A stretch of DNA of 64,000 nt, from the NCBI RefSeq assembly GCF_022662015.1, contig NZ_JAKMCM010000001.1:744001-808000 (forward strand). The letters are read 5' to 3'. The notes beneath the pieces were generated by a model, which was given only the letters and a program-made list of their open reading frames with translations, made no database searches and had not been told where the DNA came from. Source of the DNA: Aestuariivivens sediminicola. GTDB lineage: Bacteria > Bacteroidota > Bacteroidia > Flavobacteriales > Flavobacteriaceae. The position numbers and the translations under genes are program-made. Every line of letters starts with the position of its first letter. Position 1 is the stretch's first letter. Below, piece after piece: positions 29,778 to 38,106 of the stretch.

Positions 29778-30860
29778 CTAGACCTTTATAAATATTTTCC
29801 TTCTGTACATAATATATCCCAGAAGCAAATAAAAAGCAACCACACTCAGGGCGTATAACAATGACGACATTTTATTGCTGAGAACATCGTGAACGAAAAT
29901 GGTGTTATAGAGCCATGAGTGAATATTCGTGTCCCCAACTTTAGTCAAATAGAAGGTTTTGCTAATAAAGCTGGATAAAAAATAAATGGTAATGGCATTC
30001 ATGCCGGTATATTTAAAAATGGTTCCGAAGGTCATTTTACGTTTGTCGGTTAAGAAATAGATGACGCTCAGGATCAGCGTCCCCCATCCACTGGTGACCA
30101 ACACAAAACTGCTGCTCCATAAGGCTTTGTTAATCGGGAACCACAAGTTAAATACATAACCCGAAATCAATAACCCTATAGCAATCAATACGAGCATCTT
30201 GGTGCTTTTAAATGTACTTAGAACTTTTCCGATTAAAACACCCAAGATACAGGTCACTACCGCCGGGAAGGTACTCAAGATCCCTTCCGGGTCGTAATCG
30301 GCCTTCCACATATGGGTCCCCAGAACATTTAAATCCACATAATTTGCCCAGTTGTTGGGTGCACGATCGAAGGTCGGCAAGGACCCATCCGGCAAGGGCA
30401 CAAAACCAAGTAGCAACCAATAGCCTATTAAAACAAAACCCCCAATGCCCACCAACACCTTCCAGTTGAAATTCAGATTTAATATTGCCGTAATGAAAAA
30501 TACAATTCCAATGCGCTGCAAAACACCAAAATAGCGCCATGACTCTACATCCTTAAAAAATGGAACGTAAGGCACAAACCAATTCAATAAAAGCCCCAAA
30601 CCGATAAGCTTTAAACTTCTTACCGCTATTTTTTTATAGGTAGCCGCATCATTGGACCTGTTCTTATAGGCAAAATGGATGGATATCCCAACAATAAAGA
30701 GAAAGAAGGGGAATATTAAATCTGTAGGGGTTAATCCATGCCATTCGGCATGTAAAAGAGGAGCGTACACATGACTCCACGTGCCCGGTGTATTCACCAG
30801 AATCATAGCGGCAATGGTGAATCCTCTTAAGATATCGACAGATACAATTCGTTGTGCCAT
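29778..30860 (-). CDS. HGSNAT/NagX-like membrane acyltransferase (DUF5009/YeiB-like)
   Basis: 360 residues with about ten membrane segments. The N terminus (RIVSVDILRGFTIAAMILVNTPG) and the block HAEWHGLTPTDLIFPFFLF match heparan-alpha-glucosaminide N-acetyltransferase and bacterial NagX. His37 falls where human HGSNAT has its acetyl-accepting histidine. Such proteins move acetyl groups across a membrane to amino sugars, or are thought to. It is the last gene of the SusCD locus, 50 bases after the LytTR regulator, and shares a leader motif with susC. It may acetylate or import a sugar handled by that locus. This is inferred. Confidence 0.75.
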   Translation of the reverse strand: MAQRIVSVDILRGFTIAAMILVNTPGTWSHVYAPLLHAEWHGLTPTDLIFPFFLFIVGISIHFAYKNRSNDAATYKKIAVRSLKLIGLGLLLNWFVPYVPFFKDVESWRYFGVLQRIGIVFFITAILNLNFNWKVLVGIGGFVLIGYWLLLGFVPLPDGSLPTFDRAPNNWANYVDLNVLGTHMWKADYDPEGILSTFPAVVTCILGVLIGKVLSTFKSTKMLVLIAIGLLISGYVFNLWFPINKALWSSSFVLVTSGWGTLILSVIYFLTDKRKMTFGTIFKYTGMNAITIYFLSSFISKTFYLTKVGDTNIHSWLYNTIFVHDVLSNKMSSLLYALSVVAFYLLLGYIMYRRKIFIKV

Positions 30861-30879
30861 TGTCTTGTTTTAGTTAGTT

Positions 30880-30910
30880 TAGTTAATTCTTATGTGTTAT
30901 GCGCTTCATT
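30880..30910 (-). promoter_or_regulatory. leader motif upstream of the acetyltransferase gene, shared with susC
   Basis: On the minus strand AATGAAGCGCATAACAC, a short gap and AATTAACTA, ending 19 bases before the ATG. Nearly the same words, with one inserted base, lie 15 bases before the susC ATG (41242-41281). Two TTTAGTTA repeats nine bases apart (plus-strand 30869-30885) lie between it and the ATG. Confidence 0.35.
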
Positions 30911-31636
30911 TCAAGCACCACTCGCATCATTAATATTAAAAATGCGTTCTTTTGCCTCTTTCAAATACATTCTCCCAATAGGTATTTTTTTGTCTGCTAT
31001 TTCAATGGTATTCCCGTCCAGGGCCTTCACATGACTCATGGATACCGTATACGATCGATGTACCCTGATAAAATTCGAGGAAGGCAACTCCTCGGTTATC
31101 GCGGTTAAGGACTTGTGCACCACATAATCCCCTAAATTGGTAATCACCTTAATATAATCCTTTAAACTTTCAATGTAAAAAATATCGGTGAGATAGACCT
31201 TGACCAGTTTTTTATTGACCTTCAAAAAAATATGGGGCTCTTGTTGCAGATTAGGATCGCTAGAACCACCGGATGTTTGTTGCTTCAGCCTGTATACCTT
31301 ATTAATCGTCTTGAGAAACCGGTTAAACGGTATGGGTTTCACCAGGTAATCGGCAACATCCAGCTCAAAACTCTCGACGGCGTATTCCCTGTAGGCCGTA
31401 GTAACAACCACCAGGGGCTTATAACCCAAATTTTGTAAAAAAGTAAACCCGGTCATCTGAGGCATATTGATGTCCAGAAAGATCACATCAGGTTTGCTTT
31501 GCTGAAGCTCCTCAAAGGCCTTTAAAGGGTTATTATAGATATTTAAAACCTCCAAATTATCAAATGACTTCAAATGGTTTTCAATAACCTGGATCGCCAG
31601 GGGTTCGTCATCTATAATGGCACATGTGATTTTCAC
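30911..31636 (-). CDS. LytTR-family response regulator
   Basis: 241 residues. Receiver domain with phosphoacceptor Asp55 (VIFLDINMPQ), acidic pair DDEP at 9-12 and switch Lys in ADYLVKPIPF near 103; then a LytTR DNA-binding domain (LKVNKKLVKVYLTDIFYIESL to PIGRMYLKEAKERIF). The start is a GTG at 31636 with an AGAGG-like sequence just before it. Partner of the kinase 60 bases upstream. LytTR proteins bind short direct repeats. Its likely targets are in this same locus. Confidence 0.92.
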   Translation of the reverse strand: MKITCAIIDDEPLAIQVIENHLKSFDNLEVLNIYNNPLKAFEELQQSKPDVIFLDINMPQMTGFTFLQNLGYKPLVVVTTAYREYAVESFELDVADYLVKPIPFNRFLKTINKVYRLKQQTSGGSSDPNLQQEPHIFLKVNKKLVKVYLTDIFYIESLKDYIKVITNLGDYVVHKSLTAITEELPSSNFIRVHRSYTVSMSHVKALDGNTIEIADKKIPIGRMYLKEAKERIFNINDASGA

Positions 31637-31696
31637 ACCTCTAGTCTTTAGTAATTCTATGCGTATAAGTTAATTAATAATTCTAAACATTGGGGC

Positions 31697-32776
31697 TTAT
31701 GACACAGGGATCTTCAAAAATAAATTGTAGACACCCTTATCAGCACTGGTCTTCAATTCAAAATCCTTGGAAAATAATATTTTCAAACGCCTTAGGGAAT
31801 TTGAAATCCCTATTCCCTTTTTCACTTCATCAACCGTGTTCGGGTTAAAATTGTTTGAAATATTAAAATTCAGATACCGCCCATTGATGACTTCAAAGCT
31901 CATTTCCATTTTCATCTTTTCGTTGTTTTTAAGACCGTGCTTAAAACAGTTCTCCACAAAGGTAATGAGCAACAGAGGCGGAACTTTAACATCTTCTATA
32001 TCACCGGTAATATGCATTTCCGTTTCAACCCTATCCTTGAATCTGAGGTTTTCAATATCGATATAATTATTGATATGGTCTATTTCCTTCAATAAACTTG
32101 CTTTGGAGTCCTGCACCTCATACAGCACATATTCCATTAAATCCGATAATTTTAACAATAGTCGTGGCATATTATCTGATTTATTGAGGGCCAGAGCATA
32201 TAAATTGTTCAGTGTATTGAAGAAAAAATGAGGTTGGACCTGTGTTCTTAAAAACTTGAGCTCCGTGCTCAATTGCAATTGGGACAGTTCCTCATTGCGT
32301 TTTTTCTCAATACTATAGTCCACCAGGACCTTTATTGCCGTTACAAACGTAATCACATAGAGTTCCCCCAGGGCGACAACAATAAAGTGATTGAAATCCA
32401 AAAAGGAAACCGGACGTCCCAACTCCGGGGACAAAACCCCTGTGAAGGTGTAAATAAGGGAGGTTCTTACAATGTAAACCAACACCAAGATCAGAAAAAT
32501 AGCACCCACATATTGTAGGTACTTCTTCTTTAGAAACAAGGTGGGAATTAAATAGTATACATTAAAGTAAATGACAACGATGTGAATAGGGAATTCTACT
32601 AAATTGGTTTGCAGGGAGTAGGTGAAATCATTGTGGAAACTGCCCCATCGTATCAGGTTAAAGGTGAAATAACCGAGCCAGAAGAGCACATGATACTTTA
32701 TTGGAATCGTAGTTCCAATGCGTTCCCTAAGTGATGAAATAAACAAATTAAAAAGACCTTTCACTGATAATTTCAA
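31697..32776 (-). CDS. LytS/YehU-type sensor histidine kinase
   Basis: 359 residues: four membrane segments within residues 28-155, then a His_kinase (PF06580) domain with phospho-acceptor His183 in QVQPHFFFNTLNNLY, the N box LITFVENCFKHGLKNN and the G box KKGIGISNSLRRL. There is no extracytoplasmic sensor domain, so it probably senses through its membrane part or a partner protein. The start is a TTG at 32776 (a GTG lies four codons later). No ATG fits. 11 bases after the VCBS lipoprotein stop, so the signalling genes are part of the SusCD-VCBS transcript. Confidence 0.9.
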   Translation of the reverse strand: MKLSVKGLFNLFISSLRERIGTTIPIKYHVLFWLGYFTFNLIRWGSFHNDFTYSLQTNLVEFPIHIVVIYFNVYYLIPTLFLKKKYLQYVGAIFLILVLVYIVRTSLIYTFTGVLSPELGRPVSFLDFNHFIVVALGELYVITFVTAIKVLVDYSIEKKRNEELSQLQLSTELKFLRTQVQPHFFFNTLNNLYALALNKSDNMPRLLLKLSDLMEYVLYEVQDSKASLLKEIDHINNYIDIENLRFKDRVETEMHITGDIEDVKVPPLLLITFVENCFKHGLKNNEKMKMEMSFEVINGRYLNFNISNNFNPNTVDEVKKGIGISNSLRRLKILFSKDFELKTSADKGVYNLFLKIPVS

Positions 32777-32787
32777 TTACAATACAT

Positions 32788-35700
32788 TTACTCACTATAA
32801 GAAAACAGATTCACTTGGTCATTGTTATTGGTCACTAAGATCATGTTTCCGTCAGTATGCTTCAAGGTGATTATATCCTTTGAATTACCAATGTTCAAGA
32901 ATCCAGTGGCGTTAAGATCATAAACCTTAAAATCGCCTTTATTAAATGCCATCACATTTCCATAGGAGGCGTCATATCTGACGGTCTCAACTTCGGAATT
33001 ATAATGATTGCCAATGGCAATGATCTCATTGGATCCGTCCTTATCTATATCCAAAAATTCAAAGTCCATAATAGGGGCAATCTGGAATTCCCTGGGAAGT
33101 TCTTTAATTATAAATCCTTCTCCTGTATTTTCCAGGAAAATACTTTTTAATGTGGTTGCCTTTAAATGCAATGCGCTTCCCAAAGCTTCCTCGCCATAAA
33201 TATCTTCAAGTTTGGCCTCCGCAAATTCAGTATAGGTTGGAAACTTTTCCTTTATAAATGGCATTTGTTGCGATGAGCATTCCCGCCCTCTGGAAGGTAC
33301 CAAATAGCCCTTGTAATTCGAAGTGAGCACGATATCATAAGTTCCGGAATTATCAAAATCATCACAAAACACATGAAAGGGCTTCTCTTTACTGGCCTTG
33401 AATTTTGTATTTAGGCCCAGATTGCCGATAAAATAATCGTCATCCCCGTCCTTATCGATGTCCTCTGCCTCGATGCTAAACCAAAGTCCCTCAGTATCCT
33501 GCAAAACATCTTCTACAGGTTCTAAAACACCATTGTTATTCTGAAAGATGGTTATGGGCATCCATTCGCCAACGACAATTAAATCGTCATCCCCGTCATT
33601 ATCATAATCCGTAAAAATGGCATCCGTAACCAAACCCACATTCCTGACCTGCGGACAGACTGATTCGGTTTTATCGATGAATTTATTGTTTTCGTTAATG
33701 AGTATATACGATAGTGGTGGATAGGGATATTTATCCGCTATTACCCTGCCTCCGACAAACAAATCCAAATCGCCGTCACCATCAATATCACTTGCCTTTA
33801 CACATTGACCACTGGAGCTTATCTTTGGCAGTCTGTCACCGCTTTTTGTGAAATCTCCATTGCCATCATTGATATATAATCTATCCTGATAGTACATACT
33901 CCCCTCTTCAAATTCTGAGCCGCCACTTACGACGTAAAGATCCTGATCGCCATCATTATCGGCATCAAAAAACAGGACCCCCAGGTCTTCATAATCCTTA
34001 TCCATCTCCCAAACAGCATCCGATGGTTTTTCAAATCCCCCATCTGCTTTTTGAATGTACAGTGCGCCACTTTGACCTTTAGCTCCACCGATAAAGAAGT
34101 CTTCTAATCCGTCCTTGTTAATATCTGCTTTATCAACAAAAGGGCCATTGGTAGATTGACTATGTGGCAGCAGTATCTGTTCCTTAAAATCATCGTGTTC
34201 GTTCTCTAAATGCTTAAATGAGATGCCCAATTGATCCGGAGCCACCTGTTTAAACACCGTTTGTTGTTCTTCAATCTTTTCACTTTTTGGAACCTTAGCC
34301 TCCTTTTCATTCAAGACAATTATTTGGTTGGCTTTCAATTCTGTAAGTCTGGTAATGGTATTACCCGGCCATTCAACCAATACTTCGTCAATGGTTGTGG
34401 CCTCACCAATTCCAAAATTCAAAATATTGTGTACGGATGATAAAAACCCTCTACTGGTGTATAGTTCCTGATATTGCTTTTCACCATTCACAGAAATCGT
34501 CACCTTTGTCCCAATGGCTGAGGTATTGTTAGGATTTCCGATCAACCTAAATTGAATAAAATTGTGGGTGTCGTTATTCCTGTAGATCTGAGCCTTATCA
34601 TTGATGTTGTTAATGACCAGATCCAGATCACCATCATTGTCAAAATCAGCATAGGCGGAGCCATTGGATTGTGTTTTACTATTCAGGCCCCAGGAACTGG
34701 TGGCATTGGTAAACTTTAAGTTTCCACTATTTTTATAGGCATAATTCTTTAGTTTATTCGAGGGTTGTAAGGCTGTCACCTCCTGAAAATCCGGATTCCC
34801 CTTCTGGGCATATAGCTCGCCCAGCTTGGTTCTGAAATCCTGGTCACCCATATCCTTTAAAATACCATTCGTTATAAAAATATCCTTCAACCCATCGTTA
34901 TCGTAATCTGCTATTAATGGCGCCCAACTCCAATCGGTTTTTGCCACCCCACTCAACTGAGCAATTTCACTGAACTTTCCATTACCCCTATTGAGTTGTA
35001 AGGTGTTGACCATATATTGATGATGGTATTCATTCTTTACCATTTCATAAAAACTGCTGGTATTCATACTCGCCATGTTCTTTTTACTTCGAATATGATC
35101 CTCAGGAGCCATCTCCAGGACTATTAAATCCGGTAAGAGATCGTTATTGATGTCTGCATAATCCGATCCCATGCTACTGAACGAAATATGGTTCATCATG
35201 TCCAGAATTTTATTTTTAAACGTACCATCGCCATTATTTATATAAAGCATATCCGGCGTATAAAAATCGTTGCAGACATACACATCCGGCCAGTCATCCC
35301 CATTAAAGTCTCCTATTGAGGCACTCAAGCCCCAGGCCTTATTTACAACGCCCGCATCATGGGTAATCTCCGTGAAGTGGGTGCCGTCGTTTCTATAGAA
35401 AATATCAGAACTAAACCTGGACACCGCGCGTTCTATAGTCATCCGTAATCTGCCTGTGTTTTCAAAATCCGGACGATGATTTAATAAATACAGGTCCATA
35501 TCGCCATCCTTGTCATAATCAAAAAAATAGGATTGCGTGCTAAAACTGGGAGTATCGACCTTCCATTCTGCCGCCTTGTCAATAAAGGTGTTGTCCTTCT
35601 GATTAATATACAGTCGGTTTACCATGGAATATTGGGTCAGGGGCGTTCCGGATTTGCATATATAGATATCCAACCAGCCGTCATTATTAACATCGACCAC

Positions 35701-36090
35701 AGAAACGCCTGTAGACCATCCATAAGGATCCTCCAGACCCGATCCTTCAGTTACATTTTCAAACTCAAAATTTCCTTTATTTATATAGAGTTCATTATTG
35801 TTTTGGTTTGCCACAAAGAAAATATCCACTAAACCATCGTTATTGAAATCGGCTGTAGCAACCCCGCCACCATTGTAAATATTGGCGAAATTCAGAAAGC
35901 TCATTTCCGGAGTTTCTTCAACCCTGTTTTCAAAATCCACATGTGTTTCTTCATGGGGCAGTACTGTAAACTGGCTTGCCTCAGTGGTGGATTTATTACC
36001 GACATCAGCTAAAACCAGAAATGTATCGTTTCCGTTACAACCAAAAATCAAAATAGCTATAAAGACGCAGGAAATTAGATTTTTCAACAT
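32788..36090 (-). CDS. VCBS/FG-GAP repeat lipoprotein with ASPIC/UnbV domain
   Basis: 1100 residues with lipobox LIFGC (Cys18), so it is anchored to an outer membrane leaflet. It carries two sets of FG-GAP/VCBS calcium-loop repeats (DFNNDGLVDIFF, DVNNDGWLDIYI, DYDKDGDMDLYLL and, later, DINKDGLEDFFIGG, DIDGDGDLDLFVGG, DYDNDGDDDLIVVG), forming two beta-propellers. Between them lies an ASPIC/UnbV module (VTISVNGEKQYQELYTSRGF to LVEWPGNTITRL). No catalytic motif is seen. Next to SusCD, such proteins are candidates for surface glycan-binding partners in the manner of SusE/F, which is inference. Confidence 0.88.
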   Translation of the reverse strand: MLKNLISCVFIAILIFGCNGNDTFLVLADVGNKSTTEASQFTVLPHEETHVDFENRVEETPEMSFLNFANIYNGGGVATADFNNDGLVDIFFVANQNNNELYINKGNFEFENVTEGSGLEDPYGWSTGVSVVDVNNDGWLDIYICKSGTPLTQYSMVNRLYINQKDNTFIDKAAEWKVDTPSFSTQSYFFDYDKDGDMDLYLLNHRPDFENTGRLRMTIERAVSRFSSDIFYRNDGTHFTEITHDAGVVNKAWGLSASIGDFNGDDWPDVYVCNDFYTPDMLYINNGDGTFKNKILDMMNHISFSSMGSDYADINNDLLPDLIVLEMAPEDHIRSKKNMASMNTSSFYEMVKNEYHHQYMVNTLQLNRGNGKFSEIAQLSGVAKTDWSWAPLIADYDNDGLKDIFITNGILKDMGDQDFRTKLGELYAQKGNPDFQEVTALQPSNKLKNYAYKNSGNLKFTNATSSWGLNSKTQSNGSAYADFDNDGDLDLVINNINDKAQIYRNNDTHNFIQFRLIGNPNNTSAIGTKVTISVNGEKQYQELYTSRGFLSSVHNILNFGIGEATTIDEVLVEWPGNTITRLTELKANQIIVLNEKEAKVPKSEKIEEQQTVFKQVAPDQLGISFKHLENEHDDFKEQILLPHSQSTNGPFVDKADINKDGLEDFFIGGAKGQSGALYIQKADGGFEKPSDAVWEMDKDYEDLGVLFFDADNDGDQDLYVVSGGSEFEEGSMYYQDRLYINDGNGDFTKSGDRLPKISSSGQCVKASDIDGDGDLDLFVGGRVIADKYPYPPLSYILINENNKFIDKTESVCPQVRNVGLVTDAIFTDYDNDGDDDLIVVGEWMPITIFQNNNGVLEPVEDVLQDTEGLWFSIEAEDIDKDGDDDYFIGNLGLNTKFKASKEKPFHVFCDDFDNSGTYDIVLTSNYKGYLVPSRGRECSSQQMPFIKEKFPTYTEFAEAKLEDIYGEEALGSALHLKATTLKSIFLENTGEGFIIKELPREFQIAPIMDFEFLDIDKDGSNEIIAIGNHYNSEVETVRYDASYGNVMAFNKGDFKVYDLNATGFLNIGNSKDIITLKHTDGNMILVTNNNDQVNLFSYSE

Positions 36091-36105
36091 ATTACTTTTT
36101 AAATT

Positions 36106-36151
36106 AAAAAAATAGAGAAGGGAGAATCAAATATACATATGATTCTCCCTT
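36106..36151 (-). terminator. hairpin between susD and the VCBS gene, likely terminator or attenuator
   Basis: 12-bp perfect stem (36118-36129 with 36140-36151), 10-base loop. On the minus strand a run of seven T follows after a few bases. It lies about 30 bases after the susD stop. It would reduce read-through from susCD into the VCBS-regulator genes. The left arm and loop also contain TATATTTG (36128-36135, minus), a possible separate promoter for the VCBS gene. Confidence 0.5.
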
Positions 36152-36178
36152 TAAAGGTATTATTTTATAATTAATACT

Positions 36179-38092
36179 TTAGTTCTGCTTCGCCCACCAT
36201 AGCGGTGTATGTATCTCATCGGGGCCGCCAAGTTGTTGAACTGCCTGGGCATGACCGAGAGGCACATTGTTTTCAAAGGTCGAAGGATAAGGTACCCTTT
36301 GCCCAAAGAAATTCACCTGATTGGTCATATAGTTACTGCTCGTTATTTGCGGAAGATTTGGAAGTGGTTCCTCAACTACCGGATTTTCGAAGAATGGTAA
36401 CCCTAACCTTCTGTGGTCATTCCATATTTCAAGTGGTAACCACGCATGTTGCGCAATGAACTTCTGCGTAATAATTTTATTCAAACGATCATTTCTTACA
36501 TTTCCTCCTTCATAAATAGTATTATTAGGGAAGCTGTAATTCATCGTTCCTGGTGTCCCAGTATAACCATCTATATAATCTCTGGTTACACTTGCAGGAG
36601 GTTCTGCAGTATGATCCCAGCTTACGGAGGTTCCGTTATTATTGTAGTCCTGAGAAGCCACATAAGTCGCTACATGATCTGAAACACCATAGTATTCAAA
36701 ACTATGCGCGATTCCGGCTTCATAAGCCTCTTTACCACCAATTGGTGTTGACCATCCTCTAACGGCAGCTTCAGCTATTAGGAAATGGGTTTCCCAGGAT
36801 GGGAAGAAGATACGTTCATTCTTATCTCCTTCTCCTCTGAAGTCCATACCTAATCGCGGGTATGTACCATGAGATATCAATTGGTTTTTTTCTCCTGCCG
36901 CACCCCATCTTCCCGCAGCAAATGCGTTGTAGGTATAGGCACCATCCATGGTCATTAGAACATCGCCATTATCATCCAATAAACTTCTTTGAGTTTGGGT
37001 ATGGCTATTACTCCATGTCGGGAAAAAACTATAATTATCGTCATCGATATTTCCAGGAATCGGGAAGGTTAAATACGCTCTGGGATCAATGCTTTCTGGC
37101 AGACCATCCAGCCAAAATCCGTTAGCAGGATCGTTTGAACGTTGTGGAAAATGATTCTCAAATTTTAAACCCATATAGTTTGCCGGCTTAATGTTGATCT
37201 GATCTTCGGGCGCTAATTGATCAACCGATTTTACCCCACCAAGTCCTAAAACCGCATTCCTGTAGGTTGTAGTCATATAATGGCTGTTCCATTGTCTGGA
37301 CTGTACATTAACAAAACTGTTCCAACCACCGGCTTCGGCTACTCGCATATCATCTGCCGACGAAGCAATGATCATCCCACTGTTGGCGGCTTCCTCAAAA
37401 TGCTGTTGCGCGACAGAAGGCGCCACCTCAGACAAGCGCATCGCTAAACGCATACGCATGGAATTCCCATATTTCTTCCACTTCATATAATCGTATCCAT
37501 AAGCGGGATCTAAATCCGAGTCCGGTTTAAAGGTGAGGTTTTCATCTAATTTGCTCACGGCATCTTTTAACTCTGCCAGCATGAAATTATAGACCTCTTC
37601 TACACTGTTGTACTCCGGGTTTTCACCTTTAAAGCCATCCACAGGAATAGGTCCGAAGGTATCCGTCATTTCACTCATGATATATACCCTCCAAATTCTT
37701 GCCACCTGCAATAAATTCTCAGTATATTCCTTAACATTTCCTGAAGCTATTTTTTCTTCAGCAACCGTAATGGCCGTTGTTATATTGCGCAGCCATGCGG
37801 AGACATAGCTTTGAAAATAGTCGCGTGTCCAACCGTCATTCATACCGCCTTGAGACAACACCCCTAACCTGGAGGTATGAGAAGCATCCTTCCAATACAA
37901 TACAAACACACGCTCCGCAATATGCGGATCCTGCTGTGCGGCTCCAATAGAATTATTGATAAAAAACTCTACTTCTACTTGTTCTGCAGTTGCAGCCAAG
38001 GGATCTACGTTGATTTCTTCAAAATCACTACATGAAAAAATCATTAGCACTAAACTGAACAGTGCCCATTCTTTACAAAATACTTTTTTCAT
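36179..38092 (-). CDS. SusD/RagB family nutrient-binding lipoprotein
   Basis: 637 residues, lipobox MIFSC (Cys21). Family features: N-terminal DFEEINVDPLAAT, TPR-like helices (NLLQVARIWRVYIMSEMTDTFGPIP), the middle ERIFFPSWETHFLIAEAAVRGW block, and a C terminus with WLPLEIWNDHRRLGLPFFENP. It looks like the SusD-like_2 branch. SusD forms the lid of the SusC channel on the outer face and captures oligosaccharides or peptides. It starts 14 bases after the susC stop. A hairpin follows the gene. Confidence 0.92.
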   Translation of the reverse strand: MKKVFCKEWALFSLVLMIFSCSDFEEINVDPLAATAEQVEVEFFINNSIGAAQQDPHIAERVFVLYWKDASHTSRLGVLSQGGMNDGWTRDYFQSYVSAWLRNITTAITVAEEKIASGNVKEYTENLLQVARIWRVYIMSEMTDTFGPIPVDGFKGENPEYNSVEEVYNFMLAELKDAVSKLDENLTFKPDSDLDPAYGYDYMKWKKYGNSMRMRLAMRLSEVAPSVAQQHFEEAANSGMIIASSADDMRVAEAGGWNSFVNVQSRQWNSHYMTTTYRNAVLGLGGVKSVDQLAPEDQINIKPANYMGLKFENHFPQRSNDPANGFWLDGLPESIDPRAYLTFPIPGNIDDDNYSFFPTWSNSHTQTQRSLLDDNGDVLMTMDGAYTYNAFAAGRWGAAGEKNQLISHGTYPRLGMDFRGEGDKNERIFFPSWETHFLIAEAAVRGWSTPIGGKEAYEAGIAHSFEYYGVSDHVATYVASQDYNNNGTSVSWDHTAEPPASVTRDYIDGYTGTPGTMNYSFPNNTIYEGGNVRNDRLNKIITQKFIAQHAWLPLEIWNDHRRLGLPFFENPVVEEPLPNLPQITSSNYMTNQVNFFGQRVPYPSTFENNVPLGHAQAVQQLGGPDEIHTPLWWAKQN

Positions 38093-38106
38093 AATCTTTC
38101 TTTTTT

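Noticed and set aside
30212-30469. 85-residue plus-strand frame inside the acetyltransferase gene
   Set aside because: Antisense shadow rich in Pro, Ser and Arg, with no support.
35533-35832. 99-residue plus-strand frame inside the VCBS gene
   Set aside because: Produced by the periodic Asp/Asn-rich repeats read backwards.
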